DNA of 64,000 nt from Anaeramoeba ignava (Eukaryota > Metamonada > Anaeramoebidae): NCBI GenBank assembly GCA_028826165.1, contig JAPDFW010000061.1, positions 1 to 64,000 on the forward strand, read 5' to 3'. Positions 34,290 through 46,500 of the stretch are shown here, piece by piece. Position 1 is the stretch's first letter. Each line of letters starts with the position of its first letter. Under the pieces are notes generated by a model. That model saw only the letters and a program-made list of their open reading frames with translations. It was not told the origin of the DNA and ran no database searches. The translations under genes were made by a program, and so were the position numbers.

Positions 34290-37200
34290 TTATTGGATCT
34301 GGTTGATTCCTTTTTTAAATCAATTTTAAATCAATTTTAGATCAATTTTAAATCAATTTTAGATTAATTTTATATCAATTTTAGATCAATTTTAAATCAA
34401 TTTTATATTAATTTTAAATCAATTTTAAATCAATTTTATATCAATTTTATATCAAAATTAAATCAATTTTATATCAATTTTAAATCAATTTTATATCAAT
34501 TTTAGATCAATTTTAAATCAATTTTATATTAATTTTAAATCAATTTTATATTAATTTTATATTAATTTTATATTAATTTTAAATCAATTTTATATTAATT
34601 TTAAATCAATTTTATATCAATTTTAAATCAATTTTTAAATCAATTTTATATTAATTTTATATTAATTTTAAATTAATTTTTAAATCAATTTTATATTAAT
34701 TTTAAATCAATTTTATATCAATTTTATATCAAATTTAAATCAATTTTAAATCAATTTTATATCAATTTTAAATCAATTTTATATCAATTTTATATCAATT
34801 TTAAATCAATTTTAAATCAATTTTAAATTAATTTTAAATCAATTTTAAATCAATTTTAAATCAATTTTAAATCAATTTTAAATCAATTTTATATCAATTT
34901 TATATTAATTTTAAATCAATTTTATATTAATTTTAAATCAATTTTAAATTAATTTTATATCAATTTTATATTAATTTTAAATCAATTTTAAATCAATTTT
35001 TAAATCAATTTTAAATTAATTTTAAATCAATTTTAAATCAATTTTATAATCAATTTTATATCAATTTTTAAATTTTAAATCAATTTTTAAATTCAATTTT
35101 AAATCAATTTTTTCAATTTTAAATCAATTTTAAATCAATTTTAAATCAATTTTAAATCAATTTTAAATCAATTTTAAATCAATTTTAAATCAATTTTAAA
35201 TCAATTTTAAATCAATTTTAAATCAATTTTATATTAATTTTAAATCAATTTTAGATTAATTTTATATCAATTTTAGATCAATTTTAAATCAATTTTTATA
35301 TTAATTTTAAATCAATTTTAAATCAATTTTATATCAATTTTAAATCAATTATCAATTTTAAATCAATTTTAAATCAATTTTTATATCAATTTTAAATCAA
35401 TTTTATATTAATTTTTAAATCAATTTTAAATTAATTTTAAATCAATTTTAAATCAATTTTAAATCAATTTTAAATCAATTTTAAATCAATTTTAAATCAA
35501 TTTTTAAATCAATTTTATATTAATTTTAAATTTTTAAATCAATTTTAAAAATTTTAAATCAATTTTAAATCAATTTTAAATCAATTTTTATATCAATTTT
35601 AAATCAATTTTATATTAATTTTAAATCAATTTTAAATCAATTTTAAATCAATTTTAAATCAATTTTAAATCAATTTTAAATCAATTTTAAATCAATTTTA
35701 AATCAATTTTAAATCAATTTTTAAATCAATTTTAAATTTTTTATATTATTCAATTTTAAATCAATTTTAAATCAATTTTAAATCAATTTTAAATCAATTT
35801 TAAATCAATTTTATATCAATTTTAAATCAATTTTAAATCAATTTTTAAATCAATTTTTAAATCAATTTTAAATCAATTTTTAAATCAATTTTAAATCAAT
35901 TTTAAATCAATTTTAAATCAATTTTAAATATCAATTTTAAATCAATTTTAAATCAATTTTATATCAATTTTAAATCAATTTTAAATCAATTTTAAATCAA
36001 TTTTAAATCAATTTTAAATCAATTTTAAATCAATTTTAAATCAATTTTAAATCAATTTTAAATCAATTTTAAATCAATTTTAAATCAATTTTAAATCAAT
36101 TTTAAATCAATTTTAAATCAATTTTATATCAATTTTAAATCAATTTTAAATCAATTTTAAATCAATTTTATATCAATTTTAAATCAATTTTAAATCAATT
36201 TTAAATCAATTTTAAATCAATTTTAAATCAATTTTATATCAATTTTATATCAATTTTAAATCAATTTTAAATCAATTTTAAATCAATTTTATATCAATTT
36301 TAAATCAATTTTATATCAAATTTTAAATCAATTTTAAATCAATTTTATATCAATTTTAAATCAATTTTAAATCAATTTTTAAAATCAATTTTAAATCAAT
36401 TTTATATCAATTTTAAATCAATTTTAAATCAATTTTAAATCAATTTTAAATCATTTTTAAATCAATTTTTAAATCAATTTTAAATCAATTTTAAATCAAT
36501 TTTAAATCAATTTAAATCAATTTTTAAATCAATTTTAAATCAATTTTAAATCAATTTTAAATCAATTTTAAATCAATTTTAAATCAATTTTAAATCAATT
36601 TTAAATCAATTTTAATTAATTTTAAATCAATTTTAAATCAATTTTATATCAATTTTAAATCAATTTTAAATTAATTTTAAATCAATTTTAAACTCTATCA
36701 ATTTTAAATCAATTTTAAATCAATTTTAAATCAATTTTATCAATTTTAAATCAATTTTAAATCAATTTTAAATCAATTTTATATCAATTTTAAAATTTTA
36801 AATCATTTTTAAATCAATTTTAAATCAATTTTAAATTTTTAAATCAATTTTAAATCAATTTTAAATCAATTTTAAATCAATTTTAAATCAATTTTATATT
36901 AATTTTAAATCAATTTTATATTAATTTTAAATCAATTTTAAATCAATTTTAAATCAATTTTAAATCAATTTTAAATCAATTTTAAATCAATTTTAAATCA
37001 ATTTTAAATCAATTTTAAATCAATTTTAAATCAATTTTAAATCAATTTTAAATCAATTTTAAATCAATTTTAAATCAATTTTAAATCAATTTTAAATCAA
37101 TTTTAAATCAATTTTAAATCAATTTTAAATCAATTTTATATTAATTTTAAATCAATTTTATATCAATTTTAAATCAATTTTATAATTAATTTTAAATCAA

Positions 37201-37595
37201 TTTTAAATCAATTTTGAAATTAATTTTAAATCAATTTTATATCAATTTTAAATTAATTTTAAATCAATTTTAAATCAATTTTAAATCAATTTTAAATCAA
37301 TTTTATATTAATTTTATATCAATTTTAAATCAATTTTAAATCAATTTTATATTAATTTTAAATCAATTTTAAATCAATTTTATATCAATTTTAAATCAAT
37401 TTTAAATCAATTTTAAATCAATTTTATATCAATTTTATATTAATTTTAAATCAATTTTAAATCAATTTTAAATCAATTTTAAATCAATTTTAAATTAATT
37501 TTATATCAATTTTATATCAATTTTAAATCAATTTTAAATCAATTTTATATCAATTTTATATTAATTTTATATTAATTTTATATCAATTTTAATAA
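34290..37595. repeat. 11-bp satellite (AATTTTAAATC)n, about 300 copies
   Basis: A 3.3-kb block of an 11-mer with variants TTTTATATCAA and TTTTATATTAA, between the NRF-AT3 gene and the coiled-coil gene. There are no coding frames. Homogeneous stretches of the TTTTAAATCAA form (for example 35110-35230, 36940-37130) alternate with mixed ones. Confidence 0.97.
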
Positions 37596-37843
37596 AATAA
37601 AGTTTTTTTTTTTAAAGTAAATAAAATCGGAAAAAAAATTTTTATTTTTAATTTTTTAACGATTTTATTGTTTGTTTTTGTTTTTGTTTTTATTTTTGAA
37701 TTAAAAAGATGACAAGGAAATGAAAAGGAAATTTAAAAGAAAAAAAAAAAAAAAGATCAACGGATAAATTTAAGATTTTTTTTCCTTTTTTTCTTTTTTT
37801 TTAATTTTTCATTTTTTAAATTAAATTAAATTAAAAAAAAAGA
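37596..37843 (+). promoter_or_regulatory. 5' flank of the coiled-coil gene
   Basis: Poly-T, poly-A and TTTTTG runs with a TTTTTCATTTTTTAAATT element near 37805, about 35 bp before the ATG. Confidence 0.4.
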
Positions 37844-39370
37844 ATGAAAAAATTAATCAAAACAAAATCAAAACAAAATCAACTTAATTCAATGATTCAA
37901 AATTTTCAAGAAGAAACTCAAAAAATAAAACAAATTATTGAAAAACAACGATTAGAAAATCAAAATTTAAAACAAGAAAACAACCGATTAAAAAAAAATC
38001 TTTTTTCTTTAAAAAATCAAACAAATTCAACTTCTTTTAAATCAATTCAAAATAACAAAAAAACTGAAATGGATGAAAATATCAATTTTTCAAACACAAA
38101 ACCAACACTTGACAAATACAAAACTCCACCAAATTCTCTAATAAGAAAAACTTACAGAATCAATTCATCAAAACCTATCAATTTTCTGAATACTTCAGTT
38201 AGGAAATTCCAAATAATACCTACAAACTTGAATCAACAACCTCAATCAAAAACTAATTTAGAAACCTCACAAACAGTAAGTGGCTTAAAGAAACAAATAA
38301 AGAAACTCGAGATGGAACTTGAACAAAAGAAGATGAGGATTAAAGTTTTTGAAGAAAAAGAAAAACATCAATCAATGAAAAAATATCCTTCTCGAACAAT
38401 TTTTTCAAATAAAAAAAACAATTCAAAAAAATTAAATCAATTCAAAAAAGAAAATTCCAGATTAAAAGATGAAATTATTAATCAAAACAAAGAAATTGAA
38501 GAAATGAAATTATTAGTGATTAAAATTAATGATTTAAATCAAGTATTGAAAAATTCATTGAATAATTTCAAGTCCAAAGTTTTTGATCTTGAAAAAAAGC
38601 TTGAAAAATCAAATCAAAATCAAAATCAAATTGAAAATCAAATTGAAAATCAAAATCAAAATCAAAATCAAATTGAACAAATAAACAAAGATTTACAACA
38701 GAAAATTATTGATTATCAAAATTTGAAAATTGAATTAGAAGAATCACTTAAAATTAAAGATGATGAAATTTTCAATTTGAAACAATCAAATTTCGATCAA
38801 AAACTTGATATTCGAGATTTACAAACAAAAATCGAAAAATCACATCAGAATATTTTTGATTTAGCAGAAGAAATTAAAAAATTACAAAGAGAAAATGTAA
38901 ATTTAATTCCATTGAAAGAAACTGTTGAAGATTTACAAGGTCAACTTTTAAAATCACAAAAATCAAACAAAAATTTAAATTATCAAATTTCAAATTTGCA
39001 AAAAAAACAAGAAGAAATTCTTCAAGAAAATGAAAAACTTCATAAAAATCTAACTCATTTTGATCAAGAAAACCAAAAAATTCAAGAAGAAAAAAATGAT
39101 CTTGAATCCAAACTAATTAATTATCAAGAAACTAATGAAAATTTAACAAATTTAAATGAAAATTTGCAATTAAATGTTTCTCAATTAAAAATTGATATTG
39201 AAAAAATCAAGAATGAAAATATCGAAATTGAAAATATGAAAAATGAATGGAAAAATCAATCAGATGATTTAATTGATGAAAAAGAAGATTTAAAGAATTA
39301 TATTTTTGAACTTGAAAAAAGTTTACAAGAATTAATTGAATTTAAATTAAATAACGAAAAAGAAATTTAA
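37844..39370 (+). CDS. Long coiled-coil protein of unknown function
   Basis: A 508-residue single-exon gene. From about residue 135 to the end it is heptad-rich and charged (for example VSGLKKQIKKLEMELEQKKMR in pieces, QEEKNDLESKLINYQE), with a short Gln-Asn-Gln microsatellite around 257-275. Residues 60-130 are Ser/Thr/Pro-rich and look disordered. No catalytic or targeting motif was recognised. The composition resembles cytoskeletal or centrosomal coiled-coil proteins, but that alone does not assign a function. The next gene starts 120 bp downstream on the same strand. Confidence 0.8.
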   Translation: MKKLIKTKSKQNQLNSMIQNFQEETQKIKQIIEKQRLENQNLKQENNRLKKNLFSLKNQTNSTSFKSIQNNKKTEMDENINFSNTKPTLDKYKTPPNSLIRKTYRINSSKPINFLNTSVRKFQIIPTNLNQQPQSKTNLETSQTVSGLKKQIKKLEMELEQKKMRIKVFEEKEKHQSMKKYPSRTIFSNKKNNSKKLNQFKKENSRLKDEIINQNKEIEEMKLLVIKINDLNQVLKNSLNNFKSKVFDLEKKLEKSNQNQNQIENQIENQNQNQNQIEQINKDLQQKIIDYQNLKIELEESLKIKDDEIFNLKQSNFDQKLDIRDLQTKIEKSHQNIFDLAEEIKKLQRENVNLIPLKETVEDLQGQLLKSQKSNKNLNYQISNLQKKQEEILQENEKLHKNLTHFDQENQKIQEEKNDLESKLINYQETNENLTNLNENLQLNVSQLKIDIEKIKNENIEIENMKNEWKNQSDDLIDEKEDLKNYIFELEKSLQELIEFKLNNEKEI

Positions 39371-39492
39371 AACAAAAAGCAAAACACAATATTTTTGCTT
39401 TTTTTTTTTTTTCCTTTTTAATTAAAATAAAAAAGTGGAACAAAAAAAATTTTTTTCTTTTTTAAATTTTTCATTTTTTTTCTTTTTAAAAA

Positions 39493-40329
39493 ATGAATCA
39501 AGAATTCTTTTCTTTTTCAATTTCAAATTTTGATTTTTCTCCAAAATCTTCTTCAATAATATTTAATTCATTAATTAAACATATTTTCTTTATGAAAGGA
39601 CAAATTCCAACAACTTTTGAACAATTACAAAATAATTTGAATCAAAATGAAAAACAAAAAAATTTTCAATCCAAAAATATCAAATCAAAATTGACAAAAA
39701 AATCTTCAAAATTTCTTGAAAATATTCAAATTTGGTTTCAAACAATTGATTCTATTTTATTTAATAATATTGGATTTAAAGATGAAAATGAGAAAAAGTT
39801 AATCAATCAATTAGATAATCAAATGCAAATTGAAAATGAATTAGATCAAAATATTTCCCGAATAAAATTAAAAAAAATTGTACTCTCCTTTGGAAATATA
39901 ATCACAAATCCAAAGGAAGTTTATGTTATTAAAACTTCCAAATTAACAGATCATTTAAACACTGAAAATTTTGGAAATGAAGTTTTATTTGTTAGAGAAA
40001 CAATACAACAGTTTATTATAAATGAGCCTCAAATTTTTAGAAATAAATTAGTTTGTACTCGTTGTTTTATGTTTTTATTAATTGGTTTTTATTCAAAAAA
40101 AGAGGAATTTTTTAAGTTAGAAAATTTCAACTTTGGAATTTTTCAGAAAAATTTATTTCCCAAAAAAAAACAATTTATAACACAAGTTTTACAAAAGGGG
40201 CATCATTTATTAATTGATATAAATCTTGAAAAAGATGAAAATATGCAAGAAGAACTTCAAAAGAAGTCTTTTTTTTCAAAAAAAATTTGGTTTTCGTTTA
40301 ATAATTTTGTTCAAGGTTTTAATATATAA
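39493..40329 (+). CDS. MAD2L1-binding protein homologue (p31comet)
   Basis: A 278-residue single-exon gene of the usual length for the family. Matching blocks in order: SLIKHIFFMKGQIPTTFEQL (human has KHLLYQR-QIP-P-E), KKIVLSFGNIITNPKEVYVI (human RVLILLG-T-SPKE-Y), and near the C-terminus KGHHLLIDINL then WFSFNNFVQGF (human RGHKLTVTLSC then WFQAPVTFKGF). p31comet has a HORMA-like fold; it binds closed MAD2 and, with the TRIP13 ATPase, takes apart mitotic checkpoint complexes and so ends the spindle checkpoint. Residues 50-75 are a Lys/Asn-rich insert. The assignment rests on remembered family motifs and needs a profile search. Confidence 0.68.
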   Translation: MNQEFFSFSISNFDFSPKSSSIIFNSLIKHIFFMKGQIPTTFEQLQNNLNQNEKQKNFQSKNIKSKLTKKSSKFLENIQIWFQTIDSILFNNIGFKDENEKKLINQLDNQMQIENELDQNISRIKLKKIVLSFGNIITNPKEVYVIKTSKLTDHLNTENFGNEVLFVRETIQQFIINEPQIFRNKLVCTRCFMFLLIGFYSKKEEFFKLENFNFGIFQKNLFPKKKQFITQVLQKGHHLLIDINLEKDENMQEELQKKSFFSKKIWFSFNNFVQGFNI

Positions 40330-41520
40330 AATATAAATATTTAGAATAAAAATATATAATAAAATATAAGTAATTTTGATTTAAAATTATAATTTAAAAA
40401 TTAAATTATTTTTTAATTTTAATATTTTTTAATTTATTTATTGAAATAATTATGATATTTTCCTTTTTATTTTTAATATATAAAATATAAATATTTAGAA
40501 TAAAAATATATAATAAAATATAATTAATTTTGATTTAAATTATAATTTAAAAATTAAATTATTTTTTAATTTTAATATTTTTTAATTTATTTATTGAAAT
40601 AATTATGATATTTTCCTTTTTATTTTTAATATATAAAATATAAATATTTAGAATAAAAATATATAATAAATTATATAAATAATTTGATTTTAAATTATAA
40701 TTTAAAAATTAAATTATTTTTAATTTTAATATTTTTAATTTATTTATTGAAATAATTATGATATTTTCCTTTTTATTTTTAATATATAAAATATAAATAT
40801 TTAGAATAAAAATATATAATAAATTATAAGTAATTTTGATTTAAAATTATAATTTAAAAATTAAATTATTTTTAATTTTTAATATTTTTAATTTTCCTAT
40901 TTATTAAAATATAATAATTATGATATTTTACTTTTTATTTTTAATATATAAAATATAAATATTTAGAATAAAAATATATATAATAAAAAAATATAATTAT
41001 ATTTTTGATTTTAAATTATAATTTAAAAATTAAATTATTTTTATTTAATTTTAATATTTTTAATTTATTTATTAAAAAATAAATGATATTTTAATTTTTT
41101 ATTTTTTAATATATATGATATTTAAAATATAAATATAAAATATAGAATAAAAATAAAAATATAATAAATTATAATTAATTTTGATTTAAATTATAATTTA
41201 AAAATTAAATTATTTTTAATTTTAATATTTTTTAATTTATTTATTGAAATAATTATGATATTTTCCTTTTTATTTTTAATATATAAAATATAAATATTTA
41301 GAATAAAAATATATAATAAAATATAATTAATTTTGATTTAAATTATAATTTAAAAATTAAATTATTTTTTAATTTTATTATTTTTTAATTTATTTATTGA
41401 AATAATTATGATATTTTCCTTTTTATTTTTAATATATAAAATATAAATATTTAGAATAAAAATATATAATAAAATATAATTAATTTTGATTTAAATTATA
41501 ATTTAAAAATTAAATCATTT
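40330..41520. repeat. Tandem satellite, about 153-bp unit, eight copies
   Basis: Each unit contains TTTTTAATATATAAAATATA, TTAGAATAAAAATATATAA, AATTATAATTTAAAAATTAA and GAAATAATTATGATATTTTCC. Anchors fall near 40341, 40495, 40648, 40801, 40962, 41140 (divergent), 41298 and 41452. The array starts immediately at the stop codon of the p31comet gene and ends about 115 bp before the PAS gene. Confidence 0.9.
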
Positions 41521-41636
41521 TACTATTTTTGATCATTAATTTTTATTAATTTTGAAAAATATAAAAACAAGAAATTAATTTTTTTAATTTTTTTTTTCAT
41601 TTTTTTTTTCACAAATTTTTCAATCAAAAAAAAACA

Positions 41637-43429
41637 ATGGGAAATATTGATCCAATAGCAAAAAAGAAGTATCAAAAACGGATCAAAAACAGTGATAAAG
41701 CTATTCTAGTAATTTCGACAAGTGGCGATATTTTTGCAGTTAATAAAGCAACAGTTAAACTTTTTAAAGGAATAAGTAGAAAAGATTTTATGAAAAAAAG
41801 AACTGTTGAATTGGCTCCTGAAGAACAATCTCATATTGGTAAAACTTCTTTTGAATATGGTTTTGAAATGTTACAAGATTTATGGAGGTAACTTTCTTAT
41901 TTTTCCGATTTTGATTTTAATACTAAAATTAAAATTAAAATTAAAATTCATATATAATATTATTTTTATTAAAATTAAAATTAAAAATTAAAATTGAAAA
42001 ATTAAAATTAATTTTTCATTTTTATAAATCAAAAAAATTCAAATATTGAAATAAAATTAAAATCAAAAAATTAAAATTAAAATTTAAAATTTAAAATTTA
42101 ATATTTTAAAATTAAAATTAAAATTAAAATTAAAATTCATTTATAAAATTAAAAATTAAAATTAAAATTCATTTATAAAAATTGAAAATTAAAATTAAAA
42201 TTAAAAATCAAAATTAAAATTAAAATCAAAAATTAAAATTAAAATTAAAATTAAAAAAAATTAAATTTAAAATTAAAATTAAAATTAAAAAATTAAAATT
42301 AAAATTAAAATTAAAATTAAAATTAAAATTAAAATTAAAATTAAAATTAAAATTAAAATTAAAATTAAAATTAAAATTAAAATTAAAATTAAAATTAATA
42401 TTAAAATTAAAATCGGATAAAAATTAAAAATTAAAATTAAAATTAAAATTAAAATTAAAATTTATAAATTAAAATTAAAATTTATTAAAAATTAAAATTA
42501 AAATTAAAATTAAAATTAAAATTAAATTAAAATTAAAATTTAAAAATTAAAATTAAAATTTAAAATTAAAATTAAAATTAAAATTAAAATTAAAAATTAA
42601 AATTAAAATTAAAATTAAAATTAAAATTAAAATTAAAATTAAAATTAAAATTAAAATTAAAATTTAAAATTAAAATTAAAATTAAAATTAAAATTAAAAT
42701 TAAAATTAAAATTAAAATTAAAATTTGAAATTAAAATTAAAATTATCAATTAAAAATTAAAATTAAAATTAAAATTAAAATTAAAATTAAAATTAAATTT
42801 AATATTTAAATTAAAATTAAAATTAAAATTAAAATTAAAATTAAAATTAAAATTAAAATTAAAATTAAAATTAAAATTAAAATTCGGATAAAAATTAAAA
42901 TTAAAATTAAAATCGGATAAAAAATTAAAATTATAGAAATCATAAAGAATCTTTAGAAGGTGAATTCCAATTCAAAGATTTTGAAGGAAAAATATTTTGG
43001 AGTAAAGTACAAGCAAGAAAATTATCATTTGGAGGAGATCAACCTTTAATAGAAATGACAATAATACCAATAGAAAAAATGAGCAAAAATCAAGTTACTT
43101 TCCAATCAAAAAAAGCAATAAAAAGTAATTCAAAAATTGAAATAAATCAAGAATTCAAAAATCAAAAAATAGGAATTCAATCAAAAGATTCTTTAATGAA
43201 TTCAAATGAAAATACAAATTCTTTAATTCAAAAAATTTCTGATCAAATTCAAAATTTAAATATGCAAAAAAAATTATTACAATTATCTCAACTTGAAGAA
43301 TTTATTCGAACAAAAGTTGTTGAAAAACAAAAAGAAGAAGAACAACTTATTGAAAAACTTTCCCAAATTAAAGAAGAAATAACTAATTTGGAAAATGAAT
43401 ATGAAAAAACTGAATTTAAGAAAGATTAG
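41637..43429 (+). CDS. Single-PAS-domain protein with C-terminal coiled coil
   Basis: Exons 41637-41887 and 42937-43429 join in phase (AG|A at an Arg codon) to 247 residues. Residues 18-130 form a PAS-like sensor domain: AILVISTSGDIFAVNKATVKLF, the APEEQSH loop, then FQFKDFEGKIFWSKVQARKLSFGG as the central strands. After a Ser/Lys/Asn-rich linker, residues 185-245 are a charged coiled coil (SQLEEFIRTKVVEKQKEEEQ), presumably for dimerisation. No kinase or other output domain follows, so it may act by protein binding. The 1049-bp intron is an AAAATT array; the stop is TAG. Confidence 0.8.
41920..42930. repeat. (AAAATT)n array filling the PAS-gene intron
   Basis: AAAATT hexamers with frame slips fill 41888-42936. 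A non-repeat word, A(A/T)TCGGATAAAAA, occurs three times: near 42411, 42883 and 42911, the last just before the acceptor. Confidence 0.95.
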
Positions 43430-43572
43430 AATTGATTTTAATTTTAAATCAAATTTGAATTAAATTTGAATTGATTTTAATTTGAATTAATTTTAATTAA
43501 ATTTTTAAATTAAATTAAAAGAAAAATTTCCAATCAAAAAAGTTCACTTTTTTTTGAATTAAAAATTAAAAA

Positions 43573-46500
43573 TTATTTTTCTTTCAAATCTTCTTCTTTT
43601 TTTTCTTCCCAATCTTTTAAAAGTTGATTCATTTGAACCATTTTATATTGAACCAATTCATTAATTTCTTGATTTAATGCTTGTTTAGCAGTTTTACAAT
43701 CAGTTGGATTTCTAAATAAAATTTCAACTGGTTGAACATATGATTTTGGATCAGCAAAAATTGTGATAATTTTTTCATCATCAGAAATGGAATATCGAAT
43801 ATTATTCAAATAAATAGATGATTTGACAACAAAAGAAGGTGATTGAATTTGGGTATCAATCAATTTAAGAAAAACTAAACATCCTCCAATAAAAACAATT
43901 AAAGCAGGTTCAATTTGTGGTTTTTTCTTGTTTCCTAAAAGAGAACAACTTATCATATCTTTTCCTTTTGTTTCTATTGATTCTCCTTCTTTGAATGTAT
44001 TGTTTGTTGGTTTTTCTTTGATTGGAATCATTCTCTCTTTTTTTCCTGTTAATTTATTCCGAAGTTTTCGAAGAATAAGAAATAATTGACATGTTTTAAT
44101 AATTTTATCTGTTGGTCCGTGTTCGTGTCTATTTTCAAGTTCTAATTTTTGATATAAATTTTAAATTATAAATTTAATATAAATTTAATATAAATTTAAT
44201 ATAAATTTATTATAAATTATAAATTTAAAATTTAAATTTAATATAAATTCAACTTAAATTATAAATTTAAATTATAAATTAAATCTTAAATTTTAATCCA
44301 AAATTATAAATTATAAATTATTAAATTAAATCTTCGAATTTTCAATCCAAATATAAATTATAAATTATTAATTAAATAAATTTTTCAATATAAAATTATA
44401 AATTATAAATTATTAATTAAATCTTCAATTTTCAATCCAAAATTATAAATTATAAATTATTAATTAAATCTTCAATTTTCAATCCAAAATTATAAATTAT
44501 AAATTATTAATTAAATCTTCATTTTTCAATCCAAATATAAATTATAAATTATAAATCAAATCTTCATTTTTCAATTTTCAAAATAAAATTATAAATTATA
44601 AATTTATTAATTAAATCTTCAATTAGCTTAAAATCGCAAATCTTCAATTAAATCTTCATTTTTCAATCCAAAAATATAAATTATTAATTATAAATCAAAT
44701 CTTCAATTTTTAAATCCAAATTTTATAAATTATAAATCTTCATTTTTCAATTATAAATTATTAATTAAATCTTCAATTTTCAATCCAAAATTATAAATTA
44801 TTAATTATAAATTAAATCTTCATTTTTCAATCCAAAATTATAAATTATAAATTATTAATTAAATCTTCAATTTTCAATCCAAAATTATAAATTAAATCTT
44901 ATTAATTAAATCTTCATTTTTCAATCCAAAATTATAAATTATAAATTATTAATTAAATCTTCAATTTTCAATCCAATTATAAATTAATTTTTTTTTCTTT
45001 CGTTTTTATTTTTCTTTATTTACCAATTCCTGCAAAACTTGAATCTGTAATTGCAAGTAAAAAAATTGGATTTCTTATAATCTTTTCAAATCGAAAACGA
45101 TTTTGTTTCATTTTGATTATTTCGTTTTCAAAAAATTCAAGTGTTGAATTTTGGTTTTTTGATAAATGTTCAAGTAAATTTCCAGAAACTAATTTATATG
45201 CTTTCTAAAAATATTTTAAAATTTGAAATGAATTTTATTTTAATTTTGAAATGAATTTTAATTTAAATTTTGAAATGAATTTTAATTTTGAAATGAATTT
45301 TATTTTAAAATTTGAAATGAATTTTATTTTAAAATTTGAAATGAATTTTAATTTTAAAATGAATTTTGATTTTAATTTTGAAATGAATTTTAATTTTGAA
45401 ATGAATTTTAATTTAAAATTTGAAATGAATTTTAATTTAAATTTTGAAATGAATTTTAATTTTAAAATGAATTTTATTTTAAAATTTGAAATGAATTTTA
45501 ATTTTAATTTTGAAATGAATTTTGATTTTAATTTTGATTTTGAAATGAATTTTAATTTTAATTTAATTTTTACATTTAAAATATTTAGATGTGATTGTTG
45601 AAAAAATGGTGGCTTTTTATTATGAATATAAACAAGTTCCAAAATAAGATGATAACAAATTTGGTAAGTTGGTAAACAACAAAAAGGTCTTCTAAAAAAC
45701 ACATTCAATAATTTGGAAGCAAGCCAAATCGGATAAATTAATTCCTTTGTTTTTTCTTTTGAATTATCTTGATTTTCAGTAGAAAATATTGAATAATTTT
45801 CATCTTCAGAAATTGTTATCAAAGATTCAAATATTTTTTGTGAATTATGATATTTTGCTGGAAGAATATTGTTGCGAAGTAATAATGCTTTTGAAATGGC
45901 TTTTTGTTTTAATTTTGATTTAAAAAAATTTTTTTTAATTGAGATTTTTTTTTTGAAATGATTTTGAATAAATTAAATAGAAAATCGATAAAATTTAAAT
46001 TTAAATTTAAATTTGAAAATGAAATAAATAATTTGATTCTTAAATTTAGGAAATTAATATAAAGTTTAATTTACTTTTATGTTTGCAAATTGAATAAAAT
46101 AATGCCATAGAAAATAGAACATATCTTTCATCTGTTGAATCAAGAAAAGATATAATTTTTTTTTTAATTTGACTTTTTTCATTTTCTTGATTTTCTAATT
46201 GATTTTTTTGCAAATTATTTTTCGAATTATTTTCAAATAAATTTTGATTTTCATTTTGATTTTGATTTTGATTTTGATTTTCATTTTCATTTTCATTTTC
46301 ATTTTGATTTTGATTTAGATTTAGATTTAGATTTATATTTTGATTTTGATTTTGATTTTGATTTTGATTTTGATTTTGATTTTGATTTTGATTTTGATTT
46401 TGATTTTGATTTTGATTTTCATTTTCATTTTGATTTTGATTTTGATTTTGATTTTCATTTTCATTTTGATTTTCATTTTCATTTTGATTTAGATTTTCAT

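Noticed and set aside
34290-37595. Possible centromere or CRISPR-like array
   Set aside because: Contiguous 11-bp units without unique spacers; too short and too simple to argue for either.
45235-45822. Minus frame with LKFISK repeats at its end
   Set aside because: Exon 9 of CLEC16A ends at 45574; the rest is intron repeat.
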